From Luteimonas gilva (GTDB lineage: Bacteria > Pseudomonadota > Gammaproteobacteria > Xanthomonadales > Xanthomonadaceae), in the NCBI RefSeq assembly GCF_005239095.1, contig NZ_SZUA01000001.1, positions 1,637,122 to 1,701,121 on the forward strand: a DNA stretch of 64,000 nt, given 5' to 3'. Below are positions 34,381 through 44,284 of this stretch, in pieces (position 1 is the first letter of the stretch; the number at the start of each line of letters is the position of its first letter). Made by a program: the position numbers and the translations under genes. A model generated the notes under the pieces. The model did not search any database, was not told the DNA's origin, and saw only the letters and a program-made list of their open reading frames with translations.

Positions 34381-36039
34381 TCAACGCTTCACCGGTACCG
34401 CATTCGAAGGCGCATTCTCTTTTGCCGGCTTGGGCGCATCCGGCCGCGCCACCGCGTACATCTCCCAAGCGATCTTGCTCGACAGCGCGCGGCGGTCGTC
34501 GCCTTCGACGTACAGATCGAAGTGAGTGCGGCCCGGCAGGAAGCGCACGTCGGTCTTGGCGCCCAGCGATTCCAGCGTAGCCTTCAGCTTGCGCGCTGCG
34601 CCGTCCAGATAGAACGTGTCGGCGTCGCCGACGATGACGTGGATCTTGCCGTCCAAATCCGGCTTCAGCGCCGGCCATTGCGTGCGCAGCTTGTGCGCGA
34701 TGTCGTAATGGTCGCGCCAATACGCCGCGACCTGCGGATCGACCTTGCCGGTATCGCGATCGAACAGCGGCACCGGGCGGCCGTCCGCGCCGCGCGGCGA
34801 GAACACCCATTCGAACGAAGCCATCTGCCCGCCGTACGGGCCGAGCACGCGTTCGAGCCGGGAGAACTGCTCGAAGCTCGCCTTCACTTCGCCCTTGTCG
34901 CGCACCAGCGGCACTGCGCCGCCGTCGGGCTTGCGGTAGACGTTGGCGTCCTTGGCATAGAGGTCGACGCCGGTGAAATCGGTGAAGTCGCTGGGGTCCG
35001 GCGAAGTCGACCAAGTGCCGCCGAAAACCTTCGGATACGCCACCTGCAGCCACAGCGTCGCCCAACCGCCGGAGGAATGCCCGGTGAGGAAACGGCCCGA
35101 AGGCTGCGCGTCCATCCGATAGCGCTTTTCCAAGTCCGGAATCAGTTCGGTGGTGAGCGCGGCGCCCCAGGGACCGTTGTTGACCGAATCGGCGAATTCG
35201 TGCGTGCCGCTGGCGCCGGATTCGTCCAGGAAGACCCAGATCATCGGCGGCATGCGCCCGTCGCGCATGCGCTTGTCGACCGACCCCGCTTCGGCGATCA
35301 GATGCTTCAATTTGCCGGTGAACCCGTGGGTGAAGTACACGGTGGGATAACGCTGCTGCGTTTGTTCGGCGTAACCGGGCGGCAACAGCACCCAGCCGCG
35401 CATATGCAACGGGCGCCCCCAGAACGCGCTCAGGGCGGGACTGACGAAATCCACGCGCTCGGCGTGCGGCAGCGCCGCCGCCGCGTCGTCCTTCACTTCC
35501 TTCGGCGCATCGGCCGGCAGATCCCAGGTCGGCGCGCTTTCGCCCGGCAGTTCGCGCACCAGCGGCAACGGCGCGATCGCACCGCCGCCGAGCTCGACCG
35601 TGGCCACGTCGCTGACCCAATCGCCCGCGCCGCGGCCACCGTAGTTGTAATCGCCGTTCACGTCCAAAACGGCCTGCACCGCGTACTCGCCCGGCTTGAG
35701 CTTGGAGAACGCCTCGGGGAAGGCGAGCGTCTCGGTGTCGGCGCGCAAGGTTTCGCCCGGCGCCAGATGCGGCACGTCCATCGCCGCGACGCTGACCTGC
35801 GAAGGGTCGAAAGGATCGTTGTCGACCTGCTCGATCTTGCCGTCCTTGGCCGCGGCGCGCGCCGCATCCGCCGGCATCGCGAACACCAGCAGGCGCCCGG
35901 AAACCGGATGCGCGGCGGAAGCGCTGAGCTGCACGCGCAGGCCGTCGGCTTGCGCCGCATCGTCGCGGCGGCAGCCGGCGAGCAGGAGCAACAGGATCAG
36001 GCTTGCGCCGGCGGTGCGTCGGATGAGGTATGCGGCCAT
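34381..36039 (-). CDS. Putative esterase lipoprotein (esterase D/enterochelin-esterase-like fold)
   Basis: A 552-residue exported protein. The signal peptide ends in a lipobox LLLLAGC with Cys at residue 23, so it is membrane-anchored. Residues 30-165 are beta-rich, and residues 200-530 form an alpha/beta hydrolase of the putative esterase group: VYFTHGFTGKL, nucleophile elbow TGHSSGGWATLW (Ser at about 320), acid candidate in VGDADTF, and His in RTHFDLY (about 510). Such enzymes open ester ligands, including siderophore esters. It is convergent with the TonB receptor, which suggests but does not prove a role in the same uptake route. Confidence 0.85.
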   Translation of the reverse strand: MAAYLIRRTAGASLILLLLLAGCRRDDAAQADGLRVQLSASAAHPVSGRLLVFAMPADAARAAAKDGKIEQVDNDPFDPSQVSVAAMDVPHLAPGETLRADTETLAFPEAFSKLKPGEYAVQAVLDVNGDYNYGGRGAGDWVSDVATVELGGGAIAPLPLVRELPGESAPTWDLPADAPKEVKDDAAAALPHAERVDFVSPALSAFWGRPLHMRGWVLLPPGYAEQTQQRYPTVYFTHGFTGKLKHLIAEAGSVDKRMRDGRMPPMIWVFLDESGASGTHEFADSVNNGPWGAALTTELIPDLEKRYRMDAQPSGRFLTGHSSGGWATLWLQVAYPKVFGGTWSTSPDPSDFTDFTGVDLYAKDANVYRKPDGGAVPLVRDKGEVKASFEQFSRLERVLGPYGGQMASFEWVFSPRGADGRPVPLFDRDTGKVDPQVAAYWRDHYDIAHKLRTQWPALKPDLDGKIHVIVGDADTFYLDGAARKLKATLESLGAKTDVRFLPGRTHFDLYVEGDDRRALSSKIAWEMYAVARPDAPKPAKENAPSNAVPVKR

Positions 36040-36124
36040 GTCTGCGCCTCGGGCGGAAAGGCGCAGTCAAGCACGAAGATCGGCCTCGGGCCAATGACGA
36101 GAGTCACAGCCGCTCGATGAAGCA

Positions 36125-36212
36125 GTAGCCCGGGTGGAGCGAAGCGATACCCGGGGGCGCCATATTTCACGAGATAACGCGTCCCGGGTATCGCTTCGCT
36201 CCCCCGGGCTAC
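36125..36212. repeat. Palindromic repeat, family A variant
   Basis: Arms GTAGCCCGGGTGGAGCGAAG and the complement CTTCGCTCCCCCGGGCTAC around a centre with an ATATTTCACGAGATAACGCG core, between the btuB-like and esterase genes. Confidence 0.85.
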
Positions 36213-36223
36213 GGAAGCGCCGG

Positions 36224-38080
36224 TCAGCGCTTCGGCTGGAACCGCAGGCTCAGGGTGTAGCTGCGGCCCGGCTGGTTGTAATACGCGGCGGTTTCGTATT
36301 CGCGATCGAACACGTTGTCTGCGTTCAACTGGATGGTCCAGTCTTCGCTCAGCGCGTAACCGATGCGCAGATCGACCAACGAATAGCCCGGCAAACGCGT
36401 GCGGTTGGCGATGTCGTCGTAACGCTGGCCTTCGGCATAGACGCTGCCGCCGACGCGGAACGCGCCGAACGCGCGGTCGACGTCGATCCGGCCGCTCTGG
36501 CGCGCGCGCCGCGGCAGGAACTTGTCGCGGTTCGGGCCGCGGCTGTCGTTGCGCGGATCCATCCAGGTCGCGGTGCCGGCCAGCGTCCAGGCGCCGATGC
36601 CGAAATCGGCGCTGGCTTCGGCGCCGCGGATGCGCGCGCGGTCCAGGTTGACCGGCAGGAAGGTCAACGCATCGAACGTGATCAGGTCTTCGGCGCGGGT
36701 CTGGTACGCGCTGAGCGACCAGTTGCCTTGCGCGTGCGCGCCGCGCAAGCCCAATTCCGCGCTGCGCGAAGTCTCGGGACGCAGGTTCGGATTGGCGAAT
36801 CCAGGGTAGTACAGATCGTTGAAGGTCGGCGCACGGTAGGCGGTGCCGTAGCTGGCGATCAATTTCAGGTCTTCGGTGAACGCGAATCCGTAACGCAGGC
36901 TGCCGGTGGTTTCGCCGCCGAACTGGCTGTCGTCGTCGCGGCGCACGCTGGCTTGCCAGCTCTGCTTGCCGAAATCGCCCTGCCATTGGCCGAACACGGC
37001 ACGGTTGATCCGCTGCGAGGCATCGAAAGGCGTGCTGCTGTCGACCCGATCCCGCTGCCAATCTAAGCCCAGGCTCAGCAGGCCCGCGTTGCCGGTTGCG
37101 ATGTCGGCTTGCAGCGAGCCGAGGTCGCGATGGGTATCGAAGCGGCTGGAAAACACGCCGTCGGCGGTGTCGTCGCTCTCGTCGACGCTGCGGCCGACGT
37201 TGAGCGTGAAGGACAGATCCTTCGAGGGCGCATAGCGCAAGCGCGCGCCGTTCACCTGCTGCACCACGTCGGCGTGGTTGGCGAAGCCGTCGTAGTCGTT
37301 ATGGCCTTCCGCACGGAACACGCGCGCTTCCGCGTCCCAGGCTTCGTTGAAGCGGTAGCCGCCCTGCAGCGACAGCGAATTGTTTTCGTAGCCGTCCTTA
37401 TCCGGTTCGTCGGCGAAGCAGCCGACGAACCGCGGGAAGCCGAAGCCGCGGCAGGCGTCGATGCCGTCGGTGCGCTCGTGCGCGGCGTTGATCGAGTACC
37501 AACCGTTGCCCTGTTTGCCGGCGACGCCGGCGCTGGCCCGATGCGTATCGAAACTGCCGAGCGCGACGCTGGCGTGCGGCGTGAACGCGCCTTCGGGCCG
37601 GCGGGTGAAGATTTGGATCACGCCGCCGAGCGCTTCCGAACCGTACAGGCTGGAGAACGGGCCGCGCACGATTTCGATGCGCTCGATCTGGTCGACCGGA
37701 ATGTCCTGGAACGCGGTCAAGCCGGCGCTGGCCGAACCGATGCGCACGCCGTCGACCATCACCAGTATCTGCTGTCCGCCGGCGCCGCGCAGCGATACCG
37801 TCGTGATCTTGCCGACGCCGCCGGTGTTGGCGAAAGTCAGGCCGGGCGTGCCGCGCAGCAATTCCGGCAGCGAAGCCGGCTGCAGGCGGTCGATGCGTTC
37901 GCGGTCGATCACCGTGATCGACGCGAGCGTGTTGGCCAACGACTGCGGCGTGCGCGTGGCGGTGACGACGATCTGGTCGAGATCGGTGACCGCGGCCGAT
38001 TCGGCGTTCGCCTGCGCGCAGGCGAACGAAACGGCGACGGCCAACGCGAGACGCGCGGTATAGGGATGACGCAATGGCAT
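36224..38080 (-). CDS. btuB: BtuB-like TonB-dependent vitamin B12 receptor
   Basis: A 618-residue outer-membrane receptor. The signal peptide (residues 1-26) ends in AQANA, and the TonB box lies in DQIVVTATRTPQ (about 35-46). The plug (about 50-150) holds RTPQSLANTLASITVIDRERI, ELLRGTPGLTFANTGGVGK, VMVDGVRIGS and FSSLYGSEALGGVI; the barrel ends in YTLSLRFQP. BtuB brings cobalamins into the periplasm. The start at 38080 has an AGGAG box; a longer frame runs into the riboswitch and is rejected. Cobalamin specificity rests on the riboswitch directly upstream. Confidence 0.93.
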   Translation of the reverse strand: MPLRHPYTARLALAVAVSFACAQANAESAAVTDLDQIVVTATRTPQSLANTLASITVIDRERIDRLQPASLPELLRGTPGLTFANTGGVGKITTVSLRGAGGQQILVMVDGVRIGSASAGLTAFQDIPVDQIERIEIVRGPFSSLYGSEALGGVIQIFTRRPEGAFTPHASVALGSFDTHRASAGVAGKQGNGWYSINAAHERTDGIDACRGFGFPRFVGCFADEPDKDGYENNSLSLQGGYRFNEAWDAEARVFRAEGHNDYDGFANHADVVQQVNGARLRYAPSKDLSFTLNVGRSVDESDDTADGVFSSRFDTHRDLGSLQADIATGNAGLLSLGLDWQRDRVDSSTPFDASQRINRAVFGQWQGDFGKQSWQASVRRDDDSQFGGETTGSLRYGFAFTEDLKLIASYGTAYRAPTFNDLYYPGFANPNLRPETSRSAELGLRGAHAQGNWSLSAYQTRAEDLITFDALTFLPVNLDRARIRGAEASADFGIGAWTLAGTATWMDPRNDSRGPNRDKFLPRRARQSGRIDVDRAFGAFRVGGSVYAEGQRYDDIANRTRLPGYSLVDLRIGYALSEDWTIQLNADNVFDREYETAAYYNQPGRSYTLSLRFQPKR

Positions 38081-38202
38081 GGTGAGCTCCTGGCCGCGCC
38101 TGCCCGCGCGGAATGGCTGGGAAGGACAGGCGGCGGAGCGCATGGGTCGCGCCGCGGAGGCGCGATTCCACGACATCGCCCACCGCGTGTCTGGTCTACC
38201 GA

Positions 38203-38385
38203 AGGCCGGTCTCCGGGCTCGCGAGCGAAGACGCGGACGTCTTCGGAACGGCGCCTTCCCATGCGGATGCACAGTGGCTGTTTGCCGTTCCCAGGCCTTG
38301 CGGCCGATGCTCGCCTACCGTTGCGGGGGCAGCTCCGGGATTGCCGTCTTGGCGCACCGGATTCCCGTTTCAACCGCTGGCGTAC
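38203..38385 (-). promoter_or_regulatory. Cobalamin riboswitch controlling the btuB-like gene
   Basis: The minus strand shows, in order, GGGAATCCGGTG, the core CCCGGAGCTGCCCCCGCAAC followed by GGTAGGCGAGC, GCCACTG (B12-box part), CATGGGAAGGCGCC and GCGAGCCCGGAGACCGGCC. This is the standard order and spacing of the AdoCbl element. It ends about 120 bases before the btuB start. High cobalamin would shut off translation or transcription of the receptor. Confidence 0.95.
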
Positions 38386-38480
38386 GAACGCGCGCGGTCA
38401 CCTCAGGCGGGGCGCAGTTTAGCGGCGTTTGCGGCCGCGCGATAGCGGAAATCGGCATATCCGCATAATCTTCCGTACTT

Positions 38481-39131
38481 ATGGACGCCTCGCCGGACTC
38501 CCCCGCCGCCCCCGCCCTGCTCAACGCCGTCGAAGCGCGCATCCTCGGCTGCCTGGTGGAGAAGGAAGCCACTACGCCCGATGCGTATCCTCTGACGCTC
38601 AACAGCTTGGTGTTGGCCTGCAACCAGAAGACCTCGCGCGATCCGGTCACGAATTTGAATCCGGGCGAGGTCGAGCACGCCCTGCGGCAGATGGAAGTGC
38701 GCGGCTTGGTCAAGTCGCAGCATTCGGCGCGCGCCGGCCGCTATGCGCATCGGATGGAAGCCGTGCTCAGCCTGACCCGCCAGCAGACCGCGCTGCTCGC
38801 CCTGCTGATGCTGCGCGGGCCGCAGACCTTGCACGAACTGCTCGGCCGCAGCGAACGCTGGGCGAAGTTCGAAGGCGTCGATGACGTGCAGCACGCACTG
38901 GAACGCTTGGCCGCACGCGAGCCCGCCTTCGCGATGAAACTGCCGCGCGGCAGCGGCCAGCGCGAAGACCGTTACGGGCATCTGCTCTGCGGTCCGTTGT
39001 CCGAAGCGCAGCTCGCGGCCGCGGCGCGGCCCTCCGCTGCCGGCACGGACGAACAGGCGCTGCGCGAGCGCATCGACGCGCTGGAAGCGCGCGTAGCCGC
39101 GTTGGAAGCCAAGCTGGACGCCGCTTCCTGA
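38481..39131 (+). CDS. YceH family protein (DUF480)
   Basis: A 216-residue cytoplasmic protein. The opening LNAVEARILGCLVEKEATTPD (residues 14-34) and LTLNSLVLACNQKTSRDPV are the family signature; the fold is two winged helices (GRYAHRMEAVLSLTRQQTALLALLMLRGPQTL region). The last 30 residues form a Glu/Leu/Ala coiled coil (RIDALEARVAALEAKL). Function is unknown; DNA binding is plausible from the fold. It is divergent from the btuB riboswitch, which leaves a short promoter region of about 95 bases. Confidence 0.92.
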   Translation: MDASPDSPAAPALLNAVEARILGCLVEKEATTPDAYPLTLNSLVLACNQKTSRDPVTNLNPGEVEHALRQMEVRGLVKSQHSARAGRYAHRMEAVLSLTRQQTALLALLMLRGPQTLHELLGRSERWAKFEGVDDVQHALERLAAREPAFAMKLPRGSGQREDRYGHLLCGPLSEAQLAAAARPSAAGTDEQALRERIDALEARVAALEAKLDAAS

Positions 39132-39192
39132 CCGGTTTGCGCCGGCCGCCGATGGCGTTCACTATCGGTCCTCGGATATCGATGGAGCGCCA

Positions 39193-40887
39193 ATGCCGCA
39201 TCACACCTCGCTGATCGCGATCCTCTGCGTCGGCTTCGTGCTGGCTTTCGTGCTGGGCCTGCTGGCGCAGCGTTTGCGGCTGTCGCCGCTGGTCGGCTAC
39301 CTGGTGGCGGGCATCCTCGCCGGGCCGTTCACGCCCGGCTTCGTCGGCGACCAAACCCTGGCGCCGCAACTGGCCGAGATCGGCGTGATCCTGCTGATGT
39401 TCGGCGTCGGCCTGCATTTCTCGCTGCGCGACCTGATGGCGGTGAAGGCGATCGCCTTGCCGGGCGCGGTCATCCAGATCGCGGTCGCCACCGTGCTCGG
39501 CTGGGCGCTGGCGCTGTGGTTGGGCTGGTCGCATGGCGCCGGCCTAATGTTCGGGCTCGCGCTGTCGGTCGCGAGTACGGTCGTGCTGCTGCGTGCGTTG
39601 GAAGAACGGCGATTGCTCGAGACGGGCAAAGGCCGCATCGCGATCGGCTGGCTGATCGTCGAAGACCTGGCCATGGTGCTGGCGCTGGTGCTGCTGCCCG
39701 CCTTGGCCGGATCGCTGGGCGGCGAAGGCGGCGCCGAAGGCAATGTGTGGTGGGCGTTGCTGCTGACGCTGGGCAAAGTCGGTGCCTTCGTCGCGGTGAT
39801 GCTGCTCGTCGGACGCCGCGTGATCCCGTGGGTACTGGAACGCGTCGCCGGCACCGGCTCGCGCGAACTGTTCACGCTGTGCGTGCTGGCGGTGGCGATG
39901 GGAGTGGCCTTCGGCGCTGCCGAACTGTTCGGCGTGTCGTTCGCTTTGGGCGCGTTCTTCGCCGGCATGCTGCTCAACGAATCCGAGTTCAGCCACAAGG
40001 CGGCGCAGGACTCGTTGCCGATGCGCGACGCGTTCGCGGTGCTGTTCTTCGTCTCGGTCGGCATGCTGTTCGATCCGCATATCGTGGTCGAGCGGCCGCT
40101 GGCGATCCTGGCGACGTTCCTGATCATCGTGTTCGGCAAGTCGGTCGCGGCCTGGGCGATCGTCCGCGCCTTCGGCAAGTCCAATTCGACCGCGCTGACC
40201 ATTTCGGCGAGCCTGGCGCAGATCGGCGAATTCTCCTTCATCCTCGCCGGCCTCGGACTCTCGCTGAAGATCCTGCCGCAGGAAGGCCACGACCTGATCC
40301 TCGCCGGGGCGCTGCTGTCGATCGTGGTCAATCCGTTCCTGTTCACGATGCTCGACCGCCGTCTGGCCGAGGACGGTGAACGCGAAGCGCGGCACGCTCG
40401 CGACGCGCTGGCGGCCGACGACCGCATGCATCCTATTCCGGACGACATCGCCAACCACGCCATCGTCGTAGGCTACGGACGCGTCGGCAGCCAGCTGGCC
40501 AAGCTGCTGCACGAGCGCCATGTGCCGGTCGTGGTGGTGGAAGACGACGCCGACCTCATAGCGCAGGCGCGCGCCGCGGGCTTCCCGGGCGTGCGTGGCA
40601 ACGCCGCGTCCGAGCGCGTGATGCTGGAAGCGCGGCCCGAACGCGCCCAGATCGCCGTGTTCGCGATTCCTTACGCTTTGGAAGCCGGCGAAACCATGGC
40701 CCGGTTGCGTGCGATCAACCCCGGGCTGACCTTGCTCGCTCGCGCGCATAGCGAGGCCGAAGTGAAGCACCTGCTCGAACACGGCGCCGACGGTGCGGTG
40801 CTGGCCGAACGAGAACTGGCGTATTCGCTGGCGGAGATGGTGATGGCTACCCCGCCCTACCGCTCCGCCCGCCCCGACGTCCCGTAG
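39193..40887 (+). CDS. ybaL: YbaL-type monovalent cation:proton antiporter (CPA2)
   Basis: A 564-residue inner-membrane protein. About 12 membrane helices fill residues 6-385 (LVGYLVAGILAGPF, LLMFGVGLHFSLRDL, ISASLAQIGEFSFILAGL), typical of KefB/CPA2 exchangers, and a cytoplasmic TrkA-N Rossmann domain (about 420-545, AIVVGYGRVGSQLAKLL) senses nucleotide. It probably exports K+ or Na+ in exchange for protons. A GGAG box precedes the ATG. The TAG stop is the first part of a family D repeat, so the repeat ends the gene. Confidence 0.93.
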   Translation: MPHHTSLIAILCVGFVLAFVLGLLAQRLRLSPLVGYLVAGILAGPFTPGFVGDQTLAPQLAEIGVILLMFGVGLHFSLRDLMAVKAIALPGAVIQIAVATVLGWALALWLGWSHGAGLMFGLALSVASTVVLLRALEERRLLETGKGRIAIGWLIVEDLAMVLALVLLPALAGSLGGEGGAEGNVWWALLLTLGKVGAFVAVMLLVGRRVIPWVLERVAGTGSRELFTLCVLAVAMGVAFGAAELFGVSFALGAFFAGMLLNESEFSHKAAQDSLPMRDAFAVLFFVSVGMLFDPHIVVERPLAILATFLIIVFGKSVAAWAIVRAFGKSNSTALTISASLAQIGEFSFILAGLGLSLKILPQEGHDLILAGALLSIVVNPFLFTMLDRRLAEDGEREARHARDALAADDRMHPIPDDIANHAIVVGYGRVGSQLAKLLHERHVPVVVVEDDADLIAQARAAGFPGVRGNAASERVMLEARPERAQIAVFAIPYALEAGETMARLRAINPGLTLLARAHSEAEVKHLLEHGADGAVLAERELAYSLAEMVMATPPYRSARPDVP

Positions 40888-40978
40888 AGTCGAGCTTGCT
40901 CGACCGCTTTTTTGAGTCGATCGCGGAACTGCGCCGATAACCGGTGCGAAAGGCAGTCGAGCAAGCTCGACTCTACGG
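40882..40978. repeat. Palindromic repeat, family D, supplying the ybaL stop codon
   Basis: Arms CCGTAGAGTCGAGCTTGCTC and GAGCAAGCTCGACTCTACGG are perfect complements. The UAG within the left arm is the stop of the antiporter gene. Confidence 0.9.
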
Positions 40979-41045
40979 TTCGTCGCCTAGCGGTTGCGCC
41001 GGCATCGGCTTTGACGCAGGCTTCGCCGATCCATGGGGACCGATC

Positions 41046-41573
41046 ATGGCCGAACCGACCGCCCACGCCGAACCGCTCGACTTCGCCACCCGCTACGACC
41101 TGCTCAAATCGGTCGTCGCCCGCTACGACAGCTACTACAACCTGGCCGCGGTGAAGGCTTCGCTGCTGCTGACCAGCAACGCGATCTTCCTGGCGCCGTC
41201 GCTGGGCGAGAAAAGCCCGTGGTTGAAGTTCGCCGGCAACGCGGCCGCGATCCGCGGGCTGGTCTCCGCTTCGATGCTGCTGTCGCTGCTTTCGATGATC
41301 GCCGCGGCCTTGGTGATCGCTTCGTGGCTGTCGCGCAGCCGCGCCATGGTCGACCATCATTCGATCGTCTTCAGCGAGAGCGTGGCGCGGCAGTCGCCCG
41401 ACGAATACGCCGGATCGGTGAGCGCGACCACGCAAACCGCTTTGATCGACGATATGGCGCGGCTCGCACAGTTGATGGCGTCGAACCTGGCTTCGAAGTT
41501 CCGCTACATCAACCTGTCCCTGGCCGGCCTCGTCGCCGCCGTCGTCTGCGCCTGCATCGCTTTGCTCCTGTAG
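41046..41573 (+). CDS. Small membrane protein resembling Pycsar effector PycTM (DUF5706-like)
   Basis: A 175-residue protein. Residues 14-35 are amphipathic with the YYNLAAVKASLLLTSNAIFL segment, which resembles the DxKA start of the first membrane helix in PycTM. Hydrophobic segments lie at about 33-48, 65-92 and 155-175. Between them the region SIVFSESVARQSPDEYAG and the following ALIDDMARLAQLMASN, ASKFRYINLS match the layout of PycTM/DUF5706 proteins. In Pycsar the partner is a cUMP/cCMP cyclase; none is present here, the neighbours being ybaL and clpB. It may be a housekeeping paralogue or an orphan effector. The UAG stop lies in a family D repeat. Confidence 0.6.
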   Translation: MAEPTAHAEPLDFATRYDLLKSVVARYDSYYNLAAVKASLLLTSNAIFLAPSLGEKSPWLKFAGNAAAIRGLVSASMLLSLLSMIAAALVIASWLSRSRAMVDHHSIVFSESVARQSPDEYAGSVSATTQTALIDDMARLAQLMASNLASKFRYINLSLAGLVAAVVCACIALLL

Positions 41574-41637
41574 AGTCGAGCCTGCTCGACCGCTTTCGCT
41601 CTTGCCCCGAAGAGCAGTCGAGCAGGCTCGACTCTAC
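41570..41637. repeat. Palindromic repeat, family D, supplying a stop codon
   Basis: Perfect 21-base arms (41570-41590 and 41617-41637) built on GTAGAGTCGAGCCTGCTCG. The UAG at 41571 ends the PycTM-like gene. It lies between this gene and the convergent clpB. Confidence 0.92.
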
Positions 41638-41648
41638 GAAAAGCGAGC

Positions 41649-44234
41649 TCAGCCCTTGGCGAAGGCCAACTGCCCGCCCTCGGCGCCGACCCGCACCGTA
41701 TCGCCGTTGCCGAACTCGCCGGCGAGTATTTTCTGCGCCAGCGGATTCTCCAACTGCTGCTGGATCGCCCGCTTCAACGGCCGCGCGCCGTACACCGGAT
41801 CGAAGCCGACGTTGCCGAGCAGTTCCAACGCCTTGTCGGCGATCTCCAGTCGGATCCCGCGTTCGGCCAAACGCTTTTCCAGTCCGCGCAGCTGGATCCT
41901 GGCGATCTGCTTGATCTGCGCCTTGTCCAGCGGATGGAACACGACGATGTCGTCCAGCCGGTTGATGAATTCCGGGCGGAAGTGCGCCTGCACCACGCCC
42001 ATCACCGCGGCCTTCATCTGGGTGTAGCTTTCCGGCGTGCCGTCCGCGGCCATCTCTTGGATCATCTGCGAGCCCAAGTTCGAGGTCATCACGATCACGG
42101 TGTTGCGGAAATCCACGGTGCGGCCTTGGCCGTCGGTCAGGCGGCCGTCGTCGAGCACCTGCAGCAGGATGTTGAACACGTCCGGATGCGCCTTCTCGAC
42201 CTCGTCCAGCAGGATCACGCTGTACGGACGCCGCCGCACCGCTTCGGTCAGGTAGCCGCCCTCTTCATAGCCGACATAGCCTGGAGGCGCGCCGACCAGG
42301 CGGCTGACCGAATGCTTCTCCATGAATTCGCTCATGTCGATGCGCACCATCGCATCGGACGAGTCGAACAGGAATTCGGCCAGGGCCTTGCACAGTTCGG
42401 TCTTGCCGACGCCGGTCGGCCCCAAGAACAGGAACGAGCCGCTCGGGCGATTGGGGTCGCTCAGGCCCGCGCGCGAACGACGCACCGCATCGGACACGAC
42501 TTTGATCGCTTCGTCCTGACCGACCACGCGCGCGTGCAGCGCGTCTTCCATCTTCAGGAGTTTCTCGCGCTCGCCTTCCAGCATCTTCGACACCGGGATG
42601 CCGGTCCAGCGCGAGACGACCTCGGCGATCTCTTCCGCGGTGACGCGGTCCTGCAGCAGCTTGAAGCCCTTGCTTTCGGCTTCCTGCGCCGCCTTCAGCT
42701 GCTTTTCCAGTTCCGGCAACTGGCCGTACTGGATTTCGCTCATCCGCGCGTAGTCCTGGCGGCGCTGCGCGGCCTCCAGTTCGAGCCGCGCGGCTTCGAT
42801 TTGCTCCTTGATCTTGGTCGCGCCTTGCAGCGTGGCCTTCTCGGCCTTCCACACTTCTTCCAAATCGTTGTATTCGCGCTGCAGCCTCTCGATTTCCTCT
42901 TCCAGATCCGCCAAGCGCTTCTTGCTCTCGGCGTCCTTCTCCTTCTTCAGCGCTTCGCGCTGGATCTTGAGCTGGATCAGGCGGCGTTCCTTGCGGTCGA
43001 GCTCTTCGGGCTTGGAATCGATCTCCATGCGGATCCGCGACGCCGCTTCGTCCATCAGGTCGATGGCCTTGTCGGGCAACTGGCGGTCGGCGATGTAGCG
43101 ATGCGACAGCGTGGCCGCGGCGACGATGGCCGGATCGGTGATCTCCACACCGTGATGCACGGCGTAGCGCTCCTTCAGCCCGCGCAGGATCGCGATCGTG
43201 TCCTCGACGCTCGGCTCGCCGACGAACACCTTCTGGAAGCGGCGCTCCAATGCGGCGTCCTTTTCGACGTATTTGCGGTATTCGTCCAGCGTGGTCGCGC
43301 CGATGCAGTGCAGTTCGCCGCGCGCCAGCGCCGGCTTGAGCATGTTGCCGGCGTCCATCGCGCCCTCGGCCTTGCCGGCGCCGACCATGGTGTGTAGCTC
43401 GTCGATGAACAGGATGATCTGGCCTTCGTTCTTGGCCAGATCGTTGAGCACGGCTTTCAAGCGCTCTTCGAATTCGCCGCGGTATTTGGCGCCGGCGATC
43501 AGCGCGCCCATGTCCAGCGACAGCACGCGCTTGTGGCGCAGGCCTTCGGGCACTTCTCCGTTGACGATGCGCTGGGCCAGGCCTTCGACGATGGCGGTCT
43601 TGCCGACGCCGGGTTCGCCGATCAGCACGGGGTTGTTCTTGGTGCGCCGCTGCAGCACTTGGATGGTGCGGCGGATTTCCTCGTCGCGGCCGACGACCGG
43701 GTCTAACTTGCCGGATTCGGCGCGCGCGGTCAGGTCGATGGTGTATTTCTCCAGCGCCTGGCGCTGGTCTTCGGCGTTTTCGCTCTGCACGGTTTCCCCT
43801 CCCCGCATCTTCTCGATCGCGGCCTCTATCTTGCGCTTGTCGGCGCCGGCGGCCTTCAGGGCACGACCCACGTCGCCGCCGTCGTCCACCGCAGCCAATA
43901 CGAACCACTCGCTGGCGATGTAGGCGTCGCCGCGCTGCTGCGCGGATTTGTCGGCGACGTTCAGCAGTCGCGCCAAATCGTTGCCCAACGAAACGTTGCC
44001 GGCTTGGCCGGACACTTTAGGCAGGCGGTCGAGAATCTCGCCCAACCGTTCGCGCAGCGCGGGCACGTTGACGCCCGCCTGGGCGAGCAGCGGGCGCGTG
44101 CTGCCGCCTTGCTGGTCGATCAAGGCGGTCAGCAGGTGCACGGGTTCGATCAGATTGTTGTCGCGGCCGACCGCGAGCGATTGCGCGTCGGCGAGCGCTT
44201 GCTGGAAGCGCGAGGTGAGTTTGTCCATCCGCAT
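41649..44234 (-). CDS. clpB: ATP-dependent disaggregase ClpB
   Basis: An 861-residue AAA+ chaperone. The N-terminal repeat domain opens [24 protein letters not shown]1 has Walker [10 protein letters not shown] (about 205), an M-domain coiled coil follows (about 400-520, [17 protein letters not shown]), and NBD2 has Walker [13 protein letters not shown] (about 605) and Walker B LLDEVEKA. ClpB with DnaK extracts proteins from aggregates. The start at 44234 matches E. coli (MRLDRLT). A heat-shock type promoter lies about 50 bases upstream, which fits the family. Confidence 0.97.
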   Translation of the reverse strand: MRMDKLTSRFQQALADAQSLAVGRDNNLIEPVHLLTALIDQQGGSTRPLLAQAGVNVPALRERLGEILDRLPKVSGQAGNVSLGNDLARLLNVADKSAQQRGDAYIASEWFVLAAVDDGGDVGRALKAAGADKRKIEAAIEKMRGGETVQSENAEDQRQALEKYTIDLTARAESGKLDPVVGRDEEIRRTIQVLQRRTKNNPVLIGEPGVGKTAIVEGLAQRIVNGEVPEGLRHKRVLSLDMGALIAGAKYRGEFEERLKAVLNDLAKNEGQIILFIDELHTMVGAGKAEGAMDAGNMLKPALARGELHCIGATTLDEYRKYVEKDAALERRFQKVFVGEPSVEDTIAILRGLKERYAVHHGVEITDPAIVAAATLSHRYIADRQLPDKAIDLMDEAASRIRMEIDSKPEELDRKERRLIQLKIQREALKKEKDAESKKRLADLEEEIERLQREYNDLEEVWKAEKATLQGATKIKEQIEAARLELEAAQRRQDYARMSEIQYGQLPELEKQLKAAQEAESKGFKLLQDRVTAEEIAEVVSRWTGIPVSKMLEGEREKLLKMEDALHARVVGQDEAIKVVSDAVRRSRAGLSDPNRPSGSFLFLGPTGVGKTELCKALAEFLFDSSDAMVRIDMSEFMEKHSVSRLVGAPPGYVGYEEGGYLTEAVRRRPYSVILLDEVEKAHPDVFNILLQVLDDGRLTDGQGRTVDFRNTVIVMTSNLGSQMIQEMAADGTPESYTQMKAAVMGVVQAHFRPEFINRLDDIVVFHPLDKAQIKQIARIQLRGLEKRLAERGIRLEIADKALELLGNVGFDPVYGARPLKRAIQQQLENPLAQKILAGEFGNGDTVRVGAEGGQLAFAKG

Positions 44235-44284
44235 CGGGACAGCTCCGGGATCTGGGCTAGGGGCGCATAGCGCCGAAGCCATTC

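Noticed and set aside
36224..38272. Longer N-terminus for the BtuB-like receptor
   Set aside because: It would translate part of the cobalamin riboswitch; the signal peptide and AGGAG box support the ATG at 38080.
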